A stretch of DNA of 64,000 bases from Stenotrophomonas rhizophila (GCF_000661955.1 NZ_CP007597.1:1729605-1793604), one strand, 5' to 3'. Shown: positions 1 to 8,113, counted from the first letter of the stretch. Numbers and translations are program-made. Notes: generated by a model not told the origin, from the sequence alone.

Positions 1-1113
1 TCGTCGAACATGAATGCCAACGAGGTGATTGCCACCCTGGCCAACCGCGCGGGCAAGGCGGGCAAGCTGGCGGTGCATCCCAACGACCACGTCAACCAGG
101 GGCAGAGCTCCAACGATGTGATTCCCACGGCGCTGCGCGTGTCGGCGCTGCTGGGCGTGCACGAACAGCTGCTGCCGGCGCTGGTGCACCTGCGCAAGAC
201 CATCGACAAGAAGGGCCGCAGCCTGCGCAAGGTGGTCAAGACCGGGCGCACCCACCTCATGGATGCCATGCCGCTCACCTTCGAGCAGGAGTTCGGGGCG
301 TGGTCGGCGCAGTTGTCGTCGGCGCAGGAGCGTATCGAAGACAGCCTCAAGCGGCTGCGCCGGCTGCCGCTGGGTGGCACGGCGATCGGCACCGGCATCA
401 ATGCCGATCCGCGCTTTGGCGAACGCGTGGCCAAGCTGCTCAAGCAGCAGACCGGGGTCAAGTTCGACAGCGCCGAGAACAAGTTCGAAGGCCTGGCCGC
501 GCAGGACGATGCGGTGGAACTGTCCGGCCAGCTCAACGCGCTGGCAGTGGCGCTGATCAAGATCGCCAACGACCTGCGCTGGATGAATGCCGGTCCGCTG
601 GCCGGCCTGGGCGAGATTGAACTGCCGGCACTGCAGCCGGGCAGCTCGATCATGCCGGGCAAGGTCAACCCGGTGATTCCCGAAGCGACGGTGATGGTGT
701 GTGCGCAGGTGATCGGCCACCACACCGCGATCACCGTGGCCGGGCAGACCGGCAACTTCCAGTTGAACGTGACGCTGCCGCTGATCGCGGCCAACCTGCT
801 CGATGGGATCGGCCTCTTGGCCAACATCTCGCGCCTGCTGGCCGATACCGCGATTGCCGGCCTGACGGTGCGCGAAGACCGGGTGCGCGAGGCGCTGGAT
901 CGCAACCCGATCCTGGTGACGGCGCTGAACCCGATCATCGGCTATGAAAAGGCCGCGGGAATCGCCAAGCGCGCCTACAAGGAGCAGCGCCCGGTGCTGG
1001 ACGTGGCGCTGGAAGACAGCGGGCTGTCCGAGGCCGAGCTGCGCAAGCTGCTGGATCCGGCGGCGCTGACGGCCGGTGGTATCCATGCTGGTGGCGGCGG
1101 TGGCGGTGGTTGA
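1..1113 (+). CDS. fumC: fumarate hydratase class II, 3' part (5' end outside window)
   Basis: The reading frame is open from base 1 (S-S-N-M-N-A-N-E), so the N-terminus lies upstream of the window; the ATG at 10 is internal. Class II fumarase interconverts fumarate and malate in the TCA cycle in the cytoplasm. Visible motifs are GRTHLMDAMPLTFEQE and the superfamily signature GSSIMPGKVNPVIPEA, which carries the catalytic loop. The C-terminal part (LVTALNPIIGYEKAAGIAK) resembles FumC more than aspartate ammonia-lyase, although the signature alone would not exclude the latter. The protein ends in an unusual Gly-rich tail of seven consecutive glycines just before TGA. A strong intrinsic terminator follows within 30 bases. 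Confidence 0.9.
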   Translation, partial: SSNMNANEVIATLANRAGKAGKLAVHPNDHVNQGQSSNDVIPTALRVSALLGVHEQLLPALVHLRKTIDKKGRSLRKVVKTGRTHLMDAMPLTFEQEFGAWSAQLSSAQERIEDSLKRLRRLPLGGTAIGTGINADPRFGERVAKLLKQQTGVKFDSAENKFEGLAAQDDAVELSGQLNALAVALIKIANDLRWMNAGPLAGLGEIELPALQPGSSIMPGKVNPVIPEATVMVCAQVIGHHTAITVAGQTGNFQLNVTLPLIAANLLDGIGLLANISRLLADTAIAGLTVREDRVREALDRNPILVTALNPIIGYEKAAGIAKRAYKEQRPVLDVALEDSGLSEAELRKLLDPAALTAGGIHAGGGGGGG

Positions 1114-1138
1114 TCGATACAGGTAGCGGCAACAACGA

Positions 1139-1166
1139 AAAACGGGCCGAAAGGCCCGTTTTTTGT
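1139..1166 (+). terminator. intrinsic terminator after fumC
   Basis: AACGGGCC-GAAA-GGCCCGTT hairpin followed by a T-run, starting about 25 bases after the fumC stop codon. Confidence 0.9.
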
Positions 1167-1173
1167 TCCGCCG

Positions 1174-1195
1174 GTAGTGCCGGCCGCTGGCCGGC
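1174..1195 (+). repeat. SMAG-type REP palindrome
   Basis: GTAG-headed palindrome with arms TGCCGGCC / GGCCGGC, identical in its core to copies near 12.4, 20.4 and 53.5 kb. The GTAG head plus imperfect hairpin is the hallmark of the SMAG elements known from Stenotrophomonas maltophilia. Confidence 0.85.
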
Positions 1196-1287
1196 GCTTC
1201 GTTCCCGCCGAGAGCAAGCCGTTCGGTGACCGGAAATTCAGGGGCAGCCGGGCAGAGCCCGGCGCTACGGGCGCTGGCTCCGTGGCC

Positions 1288-1415
1288 GTCGGTGGGTCGG
1301 GCGCTGGGCGCCCCTGCCCTTGGAGGCGAAATAAAGGAGGAGGGGGCGGCCGCAGGCCGACGCCGGAGGACATTCGCCGGAAAGGGTATGGGCGCCCAGC
1401 GCCCGACCCACCGAC
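1288..1415 (+). repeat. long hairpin element, family 1, copy A (AAATAAAGGAGGAGG core)
   Basis: A 34-base arm (1288-1321) is complementary, with two to three mismatches, to 1382-1415. Between them lies a core containing GGCGAAATAAAGGAGGAGG, a short GC hairpin and CCGGAGGACATTCGCC. The inner GGCGAA/TTCGCC also pair. The same core recurs inverted at 10529-10656 and, with different arms, at 10699-10799. Short ORFs across it on both strands are by-products of the palindrome. Function unknown; the architecture suggests a structured RNA or a mobile hairpin. Confidence 0.8.
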
Positions 1416-1433
1416 CCCCGCGCTACCGAAGCG

Positions 1434-1859
1434 TCAGTGCCGATCCGCCTGCAGGTTGTCGAACGTCTCGGTGTAATCCTTGAACTCCGGAATCCGCTGC
1501 ACCAGGTCCGACGGAATCGGCTGCATGCCATCGGGCACCTGGATCTTGACCGAGCGCTTGGCCGGGTCCGGCGGGGCATCGGTGAGCGTGTTCTGGCGCA
1601 GCACCTGCAGCTGGCCGAACATGCCCTGCAGCAGCGCCTGCTGGCTCGGGTCGAGCGGAATTTCGATCTCGTCGATCTTCATGTGGCCGTTGGGCAGCAC
1701 GATGATGTTCGGCGCGGGTGCGCGGCGCACGGTAAGCATGCCGTCGCTGACGGTGATCTTCGGCTTGCCGCGCTCGGCACGATGGTTGCGGTATTCCTGG
1801 TCGCAGCCGGTGGCGGCCAGGCAGAACAGGGCGAACAGCAGCAGGCACAGCTTCTTCAT
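1434..1859 (-). CDS. small predicted lipoprotein, possibly DUF2884/YggN-like
   Basis: The 141-residue product starts MKKLCLLLFALFCLAATGC, a lipoprotein signal with lipobox LAATGC, so it is probably membrane-anchored in the periplasm. The rest is hydrophilic, with MLTVRRAPAPNIIVLPNGHMKIDEIEI and a stretch of LDPSQQALLQGMF, which resembles the 'tag the residue, hydroxy-residue, QRALL' layout of the next gene. Upstream in-frame ATGs exist but would place extra residues ahead of a perfect signal peptide, so the start at 1859 is preferred. It lies 92 bases after the next lipoprotein gene on the same strand. Function unknown; assignment to the YggN/DUF2884 group is by resemblance only. Confidence 0.75.
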   Translation of the reverse strand: MKKLCLLLFALFCLAATGCDQEYRNHRAERGKPKITVSDGMLTVRRAPAPNIIVLPNGHMKIDEIEIPLDPSQQALLQGMFGQLQVLRQNTLTDAPPDPAKRSVKIQVPDGMQPIPSDLVQRIPEFKDYTETFDNLQADRH

Positions 1860-1951
1860 GGTGGGCGCAGGCATGAAAAGGGGGAGGACCATTCTAGTCC
1901 TCCCCCCGTGCATGCGGGCCCGGCTGCGACCGAACGTCGCAGGCAGGGCGG

Positions 1952-2548
1952 TTACTTGCCGCAGTCGTCGATGTCGCTCTGGTCCATGGTGGCGTACGGC
2001 TTGAACTCGGGCACCGCGGCGGCCAGTGCCTGCTGCTTGGCCATCATGCCCGGCAGCAGGGTGCACAGCTGCTTGGCCTGGGCTTCGATCTTGCTGGCCT
2101 CGGCGTTCACGCGTTCCTCGATCCCGTTGGTATCCCCGGAGAAAATACCCTTGAGCGCCTCGCCGGCCGCCTTCACGCCCAGGTTGGCACCGGCCACGCC
2201 GATGTCCATGCCGGCGCCGGCAATCGCCTCGACCTGCTTGCGGTAATCCAGCAGCAGCGCGCGCTGGCTGGCGGTGGTGGTGACCGTCTTGCCGTTGATC
2301 AGCAGCTCGCCCTGCGGGGTGATCTCGGCCTTGTCGGACTGGTCGTTGGAAATGTTGATGTTGCCTTGGGCAAGTTCCCTGCGCGCCTTGTCGGTGGCGT
2401 CCTGCACGGTCTTGCCAACGGTGCTCGCTTCAGCGGCCGGTGACGCGGCCTTGCCGGTGGCCGGATCGGTCTTGCCGGCATCGTGGTTGCCGCAGGCTGC
2501 CAGCGGCAGGCACAGCAGCAGGGTGGGCAGCAGCAGTCGGGTCATCAT
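1952..2548 (-). CDS. predicted lipoprotein, DUF2884 (YggN)-like
   Basis: The 198-residue product begins MMTRLLLPTLLLCLPLAACGN, a lipoprotein signal with lipobox LAAC. The mature part has GELLINGKTVTTTASQRALLLDYRKQVEAIAG, the layout I associate with DUF2884/YggN periplasmic proteins (a 'G.L.INGK.V..... QR.LL..Y' core), then an Ala-rich helical C-terminus with two cysteines (QLCTLL and DDCGK). GAGGA sits 8 bases before the ATG at 2548; a GTG two codons upstream is too close to it. It lies just downstream of the GSGD-repeat gene on the same strand. Family call moderate, function unknown. Confidence 0.75.
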   Translation of the reverse strand: MMTRLLLPTLLLCLPLAACGNHDAGKTDPATGKAASPAAEASTVGKTVQDATDKARRELAQGNINISNDQSDKAEITPQGELLINGKTVTTTASQRALLLDYRKQVEAIAGAGMDIGVAGANLGVKAAGEALKGIFSGDTNGIEERVNAEASKIEAQAKQLCTLLPGMMAKQQALAAAVPEFKPYATMDQSDIDDCGK

Positions 2549-2574
2549 GCGCACGTTCCTCGAAAAGGGGGGAG

Positions 2575-3462
2575 TTACTTGCCGCGCGGCAGCTGCACGC
2601 GACCGCCGATACCGCTGTGGCGCACATCGCCACTGCCGCTGTGAGCCACGGTCAGGTCGCCGCCGACATCGCGCGCGGTGATGTCACCGGAACCATGCCG
2701 TTCGACGCTGACGTTGCCGCCCACGCCGCGCAGCTCGACATCGCCCGATCCCACGTTGCCGACGCTGACGTTGCCCTTGACCTGGCGCACGTCGGCATCA
2801 CCGGAGCCCAGCGTTTCCAGCGTCACGTTGCCCTGCACGCCGTCCAGTTCGAGATCGCCCGACCCTACCGTGCCGACCTTCGCGTTGCCGCGCAGGTTGC
2901 GTGCCTTGAAGTCGCCCGAGCCGACCGACAGCAGATTGAGCGCGCCGGCACCGTCCAGGGTCACATCGCCGGAGCCGATCGCCGCAGTGACCGGGCCCTT
3001 GATATCGCGCAACGTGATGTCGCCCGAACCGACGTCGGCACTGAGCGAGTGCGCGCCGGTGACGCTTACATCGCCCGAGCCGACCTTCAGCTGCACCAGC
3101 AGGGTGTCCGGCACGCTGCCGCGCAGGTCCAGGTAGGCGTAGTTGCTGCCCCCGATGTTGATGCTGAGGTTCTGCTTCTCGCGTTGCAGGCGCACCACCA
3201 GCTTGTCGCCCACCTTCTGCTGGGTCACGGTGAGCTGGCGCAGCCAGTCGGCGTTGGAGGCACAGGCGCGCCCAGAGAGCTGGGCTGCACCGCCACCGGC
3301 GGTGAGCACCAGATCGTGCTGGTTGACCTCGAACACCACTGCCTTGGCACCGGCCAGGTCGAGCTTGAGGTCGCGCGGTTCATTGAACGTGCACTGCGGC
3401 TGTTCGGCCAGGGCCGACAGCGGCAGCAACAGCAGGGAAGCAACAGCGAGCGTGCGGATCAT
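2575..3462 (-). CDS. exported GSGD-repeat protein (DUF4097-type putative adhesin fold)
   Basis: The 295-residue protein has a cleavable signal peptide (MIRTLAVASLLLLPLSALAE). From residue 128 to 279 it carries nine GSGD motifs spaced 17-19 residues apart (about 128, 145, 163, 181, 200, 219, 238, 257, 276), each followed by a short beta strand. This ladder is typical of DUF4097/DUF2807 'putative auto-transporter adhesin' beta-solenoids. The N-terminal part (20-125) is a globular beta region with two cysteines. It lies 23 bases downstream of the ABC permease gene and probably belongs to that operon. A cell-envelope or surface role is inferred from the export signal; no biochemical function can be assigned. 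Confidence 0.85.
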   Translation of the reverse strand: MIRTLAVASLLLLPLSALAEQPQCTFNEPRDLKLDLAGAKAVVFEVNQHDLVLTAGGGAAQLSGRACASNADWLRQLTVTQQKVGDKLVVRLQREKQNLSINIGGSNYAYLDLRGSVPDTLLVQLKVGSGDVSVTGAHSLSADVGSGDITLRDIKGPVTAAIGSGDVTLDGAGALNLLSVGSGDFKARNLRGNAKVGTVGSGDLELDGVQGNVTLETLGSGDADVRQVKGNVSVGNVGSGDVELRGVGGNVSVERHGSGDITARDVGGDLTVAHSGSGDVRHSGIGGRVQLPRGK

Positions 3463-3485
3463 GTGCGGCTCCTTGAATGAATCGA

Positions 3486-4517
3486 TCAGATCTCGCCGGC
3501 GCGGCGGCGCAGGCGGATGGCGACGATGATGAACACCACGCCCACTGCGGCACCGATCCAGATATCGGGCAGGCTCAACGCGGCCAGCTGGTTGGTCGGG
3601 GCCAGTGCGGCCACCAGGTTGTCACGGTCGCCGATCACCGCGCGCAGCTGGTCGGTACGGTAGAACACGTCGCTGCCCGGCAGGGTGCCCAGCAACAGGC
3701 GGCCGACGATGTGCTTCCAGAACCAGCCGCTGGTGCTGTCGAAGGCGTTCATCAGGTGCGTGCTGCTGACGATGATGCCGGCAAACAGCGGCAGCATCAC
3801 CGCCCACAGGAACGGCTTGGTCTTGGCCCAGGCCGAGCACATCAGCAGCCAGCCCACGCTCGGCAGTGCCCAGAGCAGGTACACCGGCAGCCAGGACAGG
3901 TGGCCGGCCATGATGGCCAGCGGGCTGGCCGGGCCCCAGATCAGGGTCATCGGGTCGCCGCCGTGGCTGAGCACCACCACGCTGATGATCAGCAGGAAGC
4001 CGAACATGGTCAGGATCGAGGCGATCACCGCGATCACCGGTGCCACCAGCAGGGCGCTCACTGCCTTGGACAGCACGGTCTGGGTGTCCGACAGCGGCAG
4101 CGACTTCCAGAACAGGATGCTGCGGTCGCGGCGGTCGTCGTACAGCGCCCCCAGGCAGTAGAAGAACACCACGAAGGCCAGCACGATGAACGGCCACAGC
4201 GAACTCAGCAGCAGGGTCAGGTCCAGGCCGTTGGCCAGGTTGTGCAGCGCCTCGGCGTCCAGCTTCTTCGTCAGCAGGGCCAGGTCCAGCCCGTTGACGT
4301 TGACGCTTTCATTGTCGATCACCAGGCCGCCGCTCTTGGCCGCGCGGTTCATGGCCAGCAGCCCGAACAGGATGCCGATCAGGCTCATCACCAGCGAAAT
4401 CGCGCCGGCGATGAGCGGCGCATACAGGAACCCGCCGCGGTTCTCCCAGTACTCGCGCTTGAGCATCCACTTGAAGGTGCTGGCCTTGCTGATGGGGTGG
4501 TAGTGGACGGTGTTCAT
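3486..4517 (-). CDS. ABC-2 type transporter permease
   Basis: The 343-residue integral membrane protein has a cytoplasmic N-terminus (MNTVHYHPISKASTFKWMLKREYWENRGG) followed by about seven hydrophobic segments, e.g. LYAPLIAGAISLVMSLIGIL and LWPFIVLAFVVFFYCLGALY. The large soluble loop after the first helix and the polytopic layout fit ABC-2 permeases. Its start overlaps the end of the upstream ATPase gene by four bases, so the two are translationally coupled and should form one transporter. Substrate unknown; the GntR/YtrA-type regulator upstream suggests an envelope-stress or antimicrobial-response exporter, which is inference. Confidence 0.88.
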   Translation of the reverse strand: MNTVHYHPISKASTFKWMLKREYWENRGGFLYAPLIAGAISLVMSLIGILFGLLAMNRAAKSGGLVIDNESVNVNGLDLALLTKKLDAEALHNLANGLDLTLLLSSLWPFIVLAFVVFFYCLGALYDDRRDRSILFWKSLPLSDTQTVLSKAVSALLVAPVIAVIASILTMFGFLLIISVVVLSHGGDPMTLIWGPASPLAIMAGHLSWLPVYLLWALPSVGWLLMCSAWAKTKPFLWAVMLPLFAGIIVSSTHLMNAFDSTSGWFWKHIVGRLLLGTLPGSDVFYRTDQLRAVIGDRDNLVAALAPTNQLAALSLPDIWIGAAVGVVFIIVAIRLRRRAGEI

Positions 4518-5389
4518 GCGTAGGTTCCCTTCATGATGGCCACGAACAGGTCCGCCAGCCCCGGGCTGCGGATCTCGCCCAGGGGCGTGAGCTGGGCGCG
4601 TGGCACCCCGTCGAACAACAGCACCGTCTTGCCGAACGGCAGCGCACGCTCATCGATGGGCTGCAGGGCGCGGGCGGCGTCCAGCGATTCGGCCGACACC
4701 AGCACTTCGCTGTAGCGGTCGCCGATGTCTTCCATGTCGGTGGTGAGCACGATGCGGCCATCGCGGATGAACATCACGTCGGTGAGGATGTGCTCGATCT
4801 CTTCCACCTGGTGGGTGGTGACGATGATGGTCTTCTGCTCGTCGAAGTAATCCTCCAGCAGGCGCTGGTAGAACTCTTTGCGGTACAGGATGTCCAGGCC
4901 CAGGGTCGGCTCGTCCAGCACCAGCACCTTGGCATCGATGGCCATCACCAGGGCCAGGTGCAGCTGCACGATCATGCCCTTGGACAGCTCGCGCACACGC
5001 TGCTTGGGCTGCAGCTTGGTCGAGGCCAGGAAACGCTCGCAGCGGGCGCGGTCGAAGCGCGGGTGGGTGCCGGCGACGAAGTCGATCGCTTCGCGCACCT
5101 TCATCCAGCGCGGCAGCACGGCCACGTCGGCGATGAAGCACACATCATTCATCAGCGCGTTGCGCTGCACGGCCGGGTCCAGCCCCAGCACCTGCAGCTC
5201 GCCTTCCACCGTGGTCAGGCCCAGCAGCGCCTTGAGCAGGGTGGTCTTGCCGGCGCCGTTGGGGCCGATCAGGCCGGTGATCCGGCCCGGGGCGATGGTG
5301 AAGCTGGTGTTGTCCAGCGCCACGGTCTGTTTGTAGGCCTTGCGCAGGCCGCGGGCGGAAATGACGACATCACTTGCAACGGCATTCAT
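4514..5389 (-). CDS. ABC transporter ATP-binding protein
   Basis: A 291-residue ATPase. Walker A is GPNGAGKTTLLKALLGL, the signature region is RELSKGMIVQLHLALVM (LSKG in place of LSGG), Walker B is KVLVLDEPTLGLD, and the switch His is in IIVTTHQVEEI. The start at 5389 (MNAVASDVVISARGLRKAYKQ) is chosen because its ATG overlaps the TGA of the GntR gene (ATGA); an upstream in-frame start would lie inside that gene. The product pairs with the permease immediately downstream. Confidence 0.93.
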   Translation of the reverse strand: MNAVASDVVISARGLRKAYKQTVALDNTSFTIAPGRITGLIGPNGAGKTTLLKALLGLTTVEGELQVLGLDPAVQRNALMNDVCFIADVAVLPRWMKVREAIDFVAGTHPRFDRARCERFLASTKLQPKQRVRELSKGMIVQLHLALVMAIDAKVLVLDEPTLGLDILYRKEFYQRLLEDYFDEQKTIIVTTHQVEEIEHILTDVMFIRDGRIVLTTDMEDIGDRYSEVLVSAESLDAARALQPIDERALPFGKTVLLFDGVPRAQLTPLGEIRSPGLADLFVAIMKGTYA

Positions 5390-5748
5390 GAGGATTTCCC
5401 CTGGGGCAGCAATTCGTCGAGATTCAGGCCCAGGCGCTGGATGCGTTCCAACACCAGTGGCCATTCTTCATTGAGGAACCGGTCGCGCTCGCTGCTGCGC
5501 AGCTGCGTGGCCGCTTCCTCGGTCATGAACATGCCCAGCCCGCGGCGCTTCTCGACCAGGCCTTCGTCAGCCAGTTCCTGGTAGGCGCGTGAAACGGTGA
5601 TGGGGTTGAGCTGGTACTCGGCGGCGACCTGTCGGACCGAAGGCAGGGCGTCGCCAGGCTTGATGATGCCGTCAAGCATCATGGCAATCACGCGCTCTTT
5701 CAGCTGACGGTAGATCGGAGCACCATCGCTCCATTGGATATCGCTCAT
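5386..5748 (-). CDS. GntR-family (YtrA-type) transcriptional regulator
   Basis: The 120-residue protein consists of an N-terminal winged HTH (PIYRQLKERVIAMMLDGIIKPGDALPSVRQVAAEYQLNP... up to about residue 75) and a short helical tail, without the large effector domain of other GntR groups. This is the YtrA layout, typically encoded beside ABC transporters that it represses. Coupled by ATGA to the ABC ATPase gene and preceded by a small exported-protein gene. A palindrome overlapping the operon promoter at 6030-6053 is the likely binding site. Confidence 0.92.
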   Translation of the reverse strand: MSDIQWSDGAPIYRQLKERVIAMMLDGIIKPGDALPSVRQVAAEYQLNPITVSRAYQELADEGLVEKRRGLGMFMTEEAATQLRSSERDRFLNEEWPLVLERIQRLGLNLDELLPQGKSS

Positions 5749-5750
5749 GG

Positions 5751-6005
5751 TCAGCTCCGTGGGTTCAGCGACTGTGCGAATGAGAAGTAAGGCATGGACA
5801 GGGAGCTGTGCAGCCGGCGGGGGGGCGTGGGGGCGCCGTTGGCGTTCCCTGCCTGGAGTACGCCTGCGTCCTGCGGGCTTTCAAACGCACCGGTGGCGGC
5901 GGTGCTGCCGATGTCACCGGCGGGGGTGCCAAGCCAGCCGAGCAGCAACAGCGCGGAGGCGGCGGTGACAGCTTTGGCGGACTGGCGGCGGCGCATGCGG
6001 TTCAT
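5751..6005 (-). CDS. small Ala-rich protein with N-terminal hydrophobic segment, first gene of the GntR-ABC operon
   Basis: An 84-residue product (MNRMRRRQSAKAVTAASALLLLGWLGTPAGD...). A basic N-terminus and one hydrophobic stretch suggest a signal peptide or membrane anchor, followed by a low-complexity tail. The start at 6005 has AGGGGA six bases upstream; a start at 6020 is possible. The stop lies two bases before the GntR start, so it is cotranscribed. No family recognised. Coding status is likely because it has a good RBS and sits directly downstream of a well-formed promoter. Confidence 0.6.
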   Translation of the reverse strand: MNRMRRRQSAKAVTAASALLLLGWLGTPAGDIGSTAATGAFESPQDAGVLQAGNANGAPTPPRRLHSSLSMPYFSFAQSLNPRS

Positions 6006-6029
6006 GGGCTTCCCCTGCATCAGGTGACT

Positions 6030-6070
6030 GGTGTTGTATGCAACTATAACACCGGCACGCCGGAGTGCAA
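6030..6070 (-). promoter_or_regulatory. promoter and predicted GntR operator of the ABC operon
   Basis: On the minus strand a -35 TTGCAC (6065-6070) and -10 TATAGT (6043-6048) are separated by 16 bases. Overlapping the -10 is an inverted repeat at 6030-6053 with arms GGTGTT and AACACC around an A/T-rich centre. A palindrome over the core promoter of an operon that begins with a YtrA-type repressor is the expected arrangement for autoregulation; binding itself is inferred. Confidence 0.65.
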
Positions 6071-6416
6071 CAGGTTGCCAGCCCCAACTGATGGCAGGGG
6101 TATGGCAGCGACCGCGCCGTGATTTCAAGTGGTTGATTTGTAAAAGGATGTTTTGGATTCCTGACAGCCGGGTGGGCTATCGTCCATTCAGTCTGGTCAA
6201 TGGTAGGTGAGCAGACGCCTCTATTCAGGTGCGGCGCCAGACCGCCAGATTCGGCAAGCCGGGGCCGACCCGGCCCTCGGCGGCGGTGGATGCCGGGGGC
6301 GCCAGGTCCGTCGGCCGGCGCCGGGGCAGGGCGTTGCCGGCCCTGCCACGCAGCGGCAAAAGGGCCGGTGATATAGTCCGAAACAGCCCTTTTCATCCCT
6401 TTCGTGGAGTGTTGCG
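6071..6416. other. intergenic region without a supported gene
   Basis: Divergent intergenic region between the GntR operon and the glutathione peroxidase gene. It holds a GC-rich hairpin around 6323-6346 and an AT-richer stretch with TATAGT at 6372-6377 that may be the -10 of the peroxidase gene, though no convincing -35 is placed. Short ORFs here have no RBS or recognisable product. Confidence 0.5.
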
Positions 6417-7025
6417 ATGCCCCTGACCCCCCTTGAGTCGTCCCCGCGCCGTGCGGCCACCGTGCGGGTGCGCCGCTGGGGCGTGACGCTGCTGCTGGGC
6501 GGCTTGCTGGCCGCCAGCGGGGCCCACGCGGCCGGGCTGCTGGACGTGGCCTATCGCCCGCTGGCCGGCAAGGCCGAAGTCAACCTGCAGAAGCAGTACG
6601 GCGGCAAGGTGCTGCTGGTGGTCAACACCGCCAGCAAGTGCGGCTTCACCCCGCAGTACGAAGGCCTGGAGGCGCTGCAGAAGAAGTACGCCGCGCGCGG
6701 GTTCTCGGTGCTGGGCTTCCCGTCCAACGACTTCAAGGGGCAGGAGCCGGGCGATGAGACCCAGATCCAGGAATTCTGCACGCTGACCTACGGGGTCAAG
6801 TTCCCGATGTTCCAGAAGGTGCAGGTCACCGGGCCGCAGGCCACGCCGCTGTACCAGCGGTTGACCGCCGCCACCGGGGTGGCGCCGGGCTGGAACTTCC
6901 ACAAGTACCTGATCGGCCGGGACGGCCGGGTGGTGGCGCAGTTCCCCAGCAAGGTCACGCCGGACGACAAGGCGCTGGTGGCCGCGATCGAACGTGAGCT
7001 GTCTGTCACACCGGCAAAGCACTGA
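6417..7025 (+). CDS. exported glutathione peroxidase-family thiol peroxidase
   Basis: The 202-residue protein has an N-terminal signal-like segment (basic MPLTPLESSPRRAATVRVRR, then a hydrophobic stretch ending SGAHAA), so it is probably periplasmic. It shows the GPx fold motifs NTASKCGFTPQY (peroxidatic Cys about residue 75), GFPSNDF and WNFHKYLIGRDG. It is a Cys, not a Sec, enzyme. In GFPSNDFKGQEP the frequent FPC-NQF pattern is altered: Cys to Ser and the usual tetrad Gln to Asp. The only other Cys is in EFCTLTYG. GGAG lies 7 bases before ATG. It would reduce peroxides using thiols, probably thioredoxin-like donors. Confidence 0.9.
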   Translation: MPLTPLESSPRRAATVRVRRWGVTLLLGGLLAASGAHAAGLLDVAYRPLAGKAEVNLQKQYGGKVLLVVNTASKCGFTPQYEGLEALQKKYAARGFSVLGFPSNDFKGQEPGDETQIQEFCTLTYGVKFPMFQKVQVTGPQATPLYQRLTAATGVAPGWNFHKYLIGRDGRVVAQFPSKVTPDDKALVAAIERELSVTPAKH

Positions 7026-7109
7026 CCACCTCGACATCTCGCATGTGCGTGCGACAATGATCGCTTTCGCGCCGTCGTCGGCGTCCAGTCACTTCCAGGA
7101 AAGCAGCGA

Positions 7110-8090
7110 ATGAAGATGGGAATGCGCGGCGCCGCGGCGTCGGTTCTGATTCTGGCGATGGGTGCCACCGGTACCGTGATGTCGCAACAACCGGCCGCGC
7201 GTGCGGCCGTCAAGGAGACTTCCGCTTTGAACTCCCAACGGGAAAAGCTCGGCTACGCCATCGGTATCGATGTGGCCAACTCGTTTGCCCCGATCTCCAG
7301 CGAGATCGATCTGGCTGCCCTGCGCCGCGGCGTGACCAATGCCTTTGAAGGCAAGCCGCCGCTGATTTCGCAGGACGAGGCGCAGAAGACCGACGCCGCC
7401 CTGCGCCAGGCGATGATGGCCAAGAGTGGCCAGCCGGTGCCGGGCGTGGCCCCGGGTACCGCGCCGCCGAAGGTGGACCGCGAGAAGGTGGGCCTGATGC
7501 TGGGCACCTACGCCGTGGGTCCGTCGCTGGCACCGCTGAAGGCGGACCTGGACCTGGACGCGCTGTTCGATGCCGTCACCACCACCTTCAACGGTGGCAC
7601 CGCCAAGATGACCCCGGAGCAGGCCAAGGCCACGCTGGAAGGCTTCATGGCCGGCAAGCAGGCTGAAATGCAGGCCCAAGCGGCTGCCAAGGGCGGTACC
7701 AACCGCGCCGAAGGCAACGCGTTCCTGGCCAAGAACAAGACCGTGCCGGGCGTTGTCACCACCGCCTCGGGCCTGCAGTACCAGGTGCTGCGTCCGGGTT
7801 CGGGCGAGCGCCCGATGCCGACCAGCAAGGTCCGCGTCAACTATGAAGGCAAGCTGCTGGACGGCACCGTGTTCGACAGCAGCTACGAGCGTGGCCAGCC
7901 GATCGAATTCGGCCTGGACCAGGTGATCAAGGGCTGGTCCGAAGGCGTCTCGCTGATGCCGACCGGGTCCAAGTACCGCTTCTGGATCCCGGGCGAGCTG
8001 GCCTACGGCGAACAGGGCACGCCGGGCGGTCCGATCGGTCCGAACGCGACGCTGACCTTCGACGTCGAACTGCTCAACGTCCTGCCGTAA
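7110..8090 (+). CDS. FKBP-type peptidyl-prolyl isomerase with duplicated N-terminal domain
   Basis: The 326-residue protein has a hydrophobic export signal ([21 protein letters not shown]). Two FKBP_N-like halves follow: residues 41-105 ([16 protein letters not shown]...[15 protein letters not shown]) and 123-185 ([17 protein letters not shown]...[15 protein letters not shown]). Each has the 'GY.LG...A.......DLD.L..G....F.G' pattern of the Mip/FkpA dimerisation domain. The C-terminal FKBP domain (about 220-326) contains [36 protein letters not shown] and [13 protein letters not shown]. Predicted periplasmic folding catalyst/chaperone like FkpA or Mip. Confidence 0.92.
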   Translation: MKMGMRGAAASVLILAMGATGTVMSQQPAARAAVKETSALNSQREKLGYAIGIDVANSFAPISSEIDLAALRRGVTNAFEGKPPLISQDEAQKTDAALRQAMMAKSGQPVPGVAPGTAPPKVDREKVGLMLGTYAVGPSLAPLKADLDLDALFDAVTTTFNGGTAKMTPEQAKATLEGFMAGKQAEMQAQAAAKGGTNRAEGNAFLAKNKTVPGVVTTASGLQYQVLRPGSGERPMPTSKVRVNYEGKLLDGTVFDSSYERGQPIEFGLDQVIKGWSEGVSLMPTGSKYRFWIPGELAYGEQGTPGGPIGPNATLTFDVELLNVLP

Positions 8091-8113
8091 GCGAATCTGG
8101 AGTCCCCACGGAC

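Noticed and set aside
1177..1579. Short ORFs on both strands across the 1.2-1.5 kb region
   Set aside because: They lie on the family-1 hairpin and a SMAG element; palindromes give mirrored ORFs without RBS.
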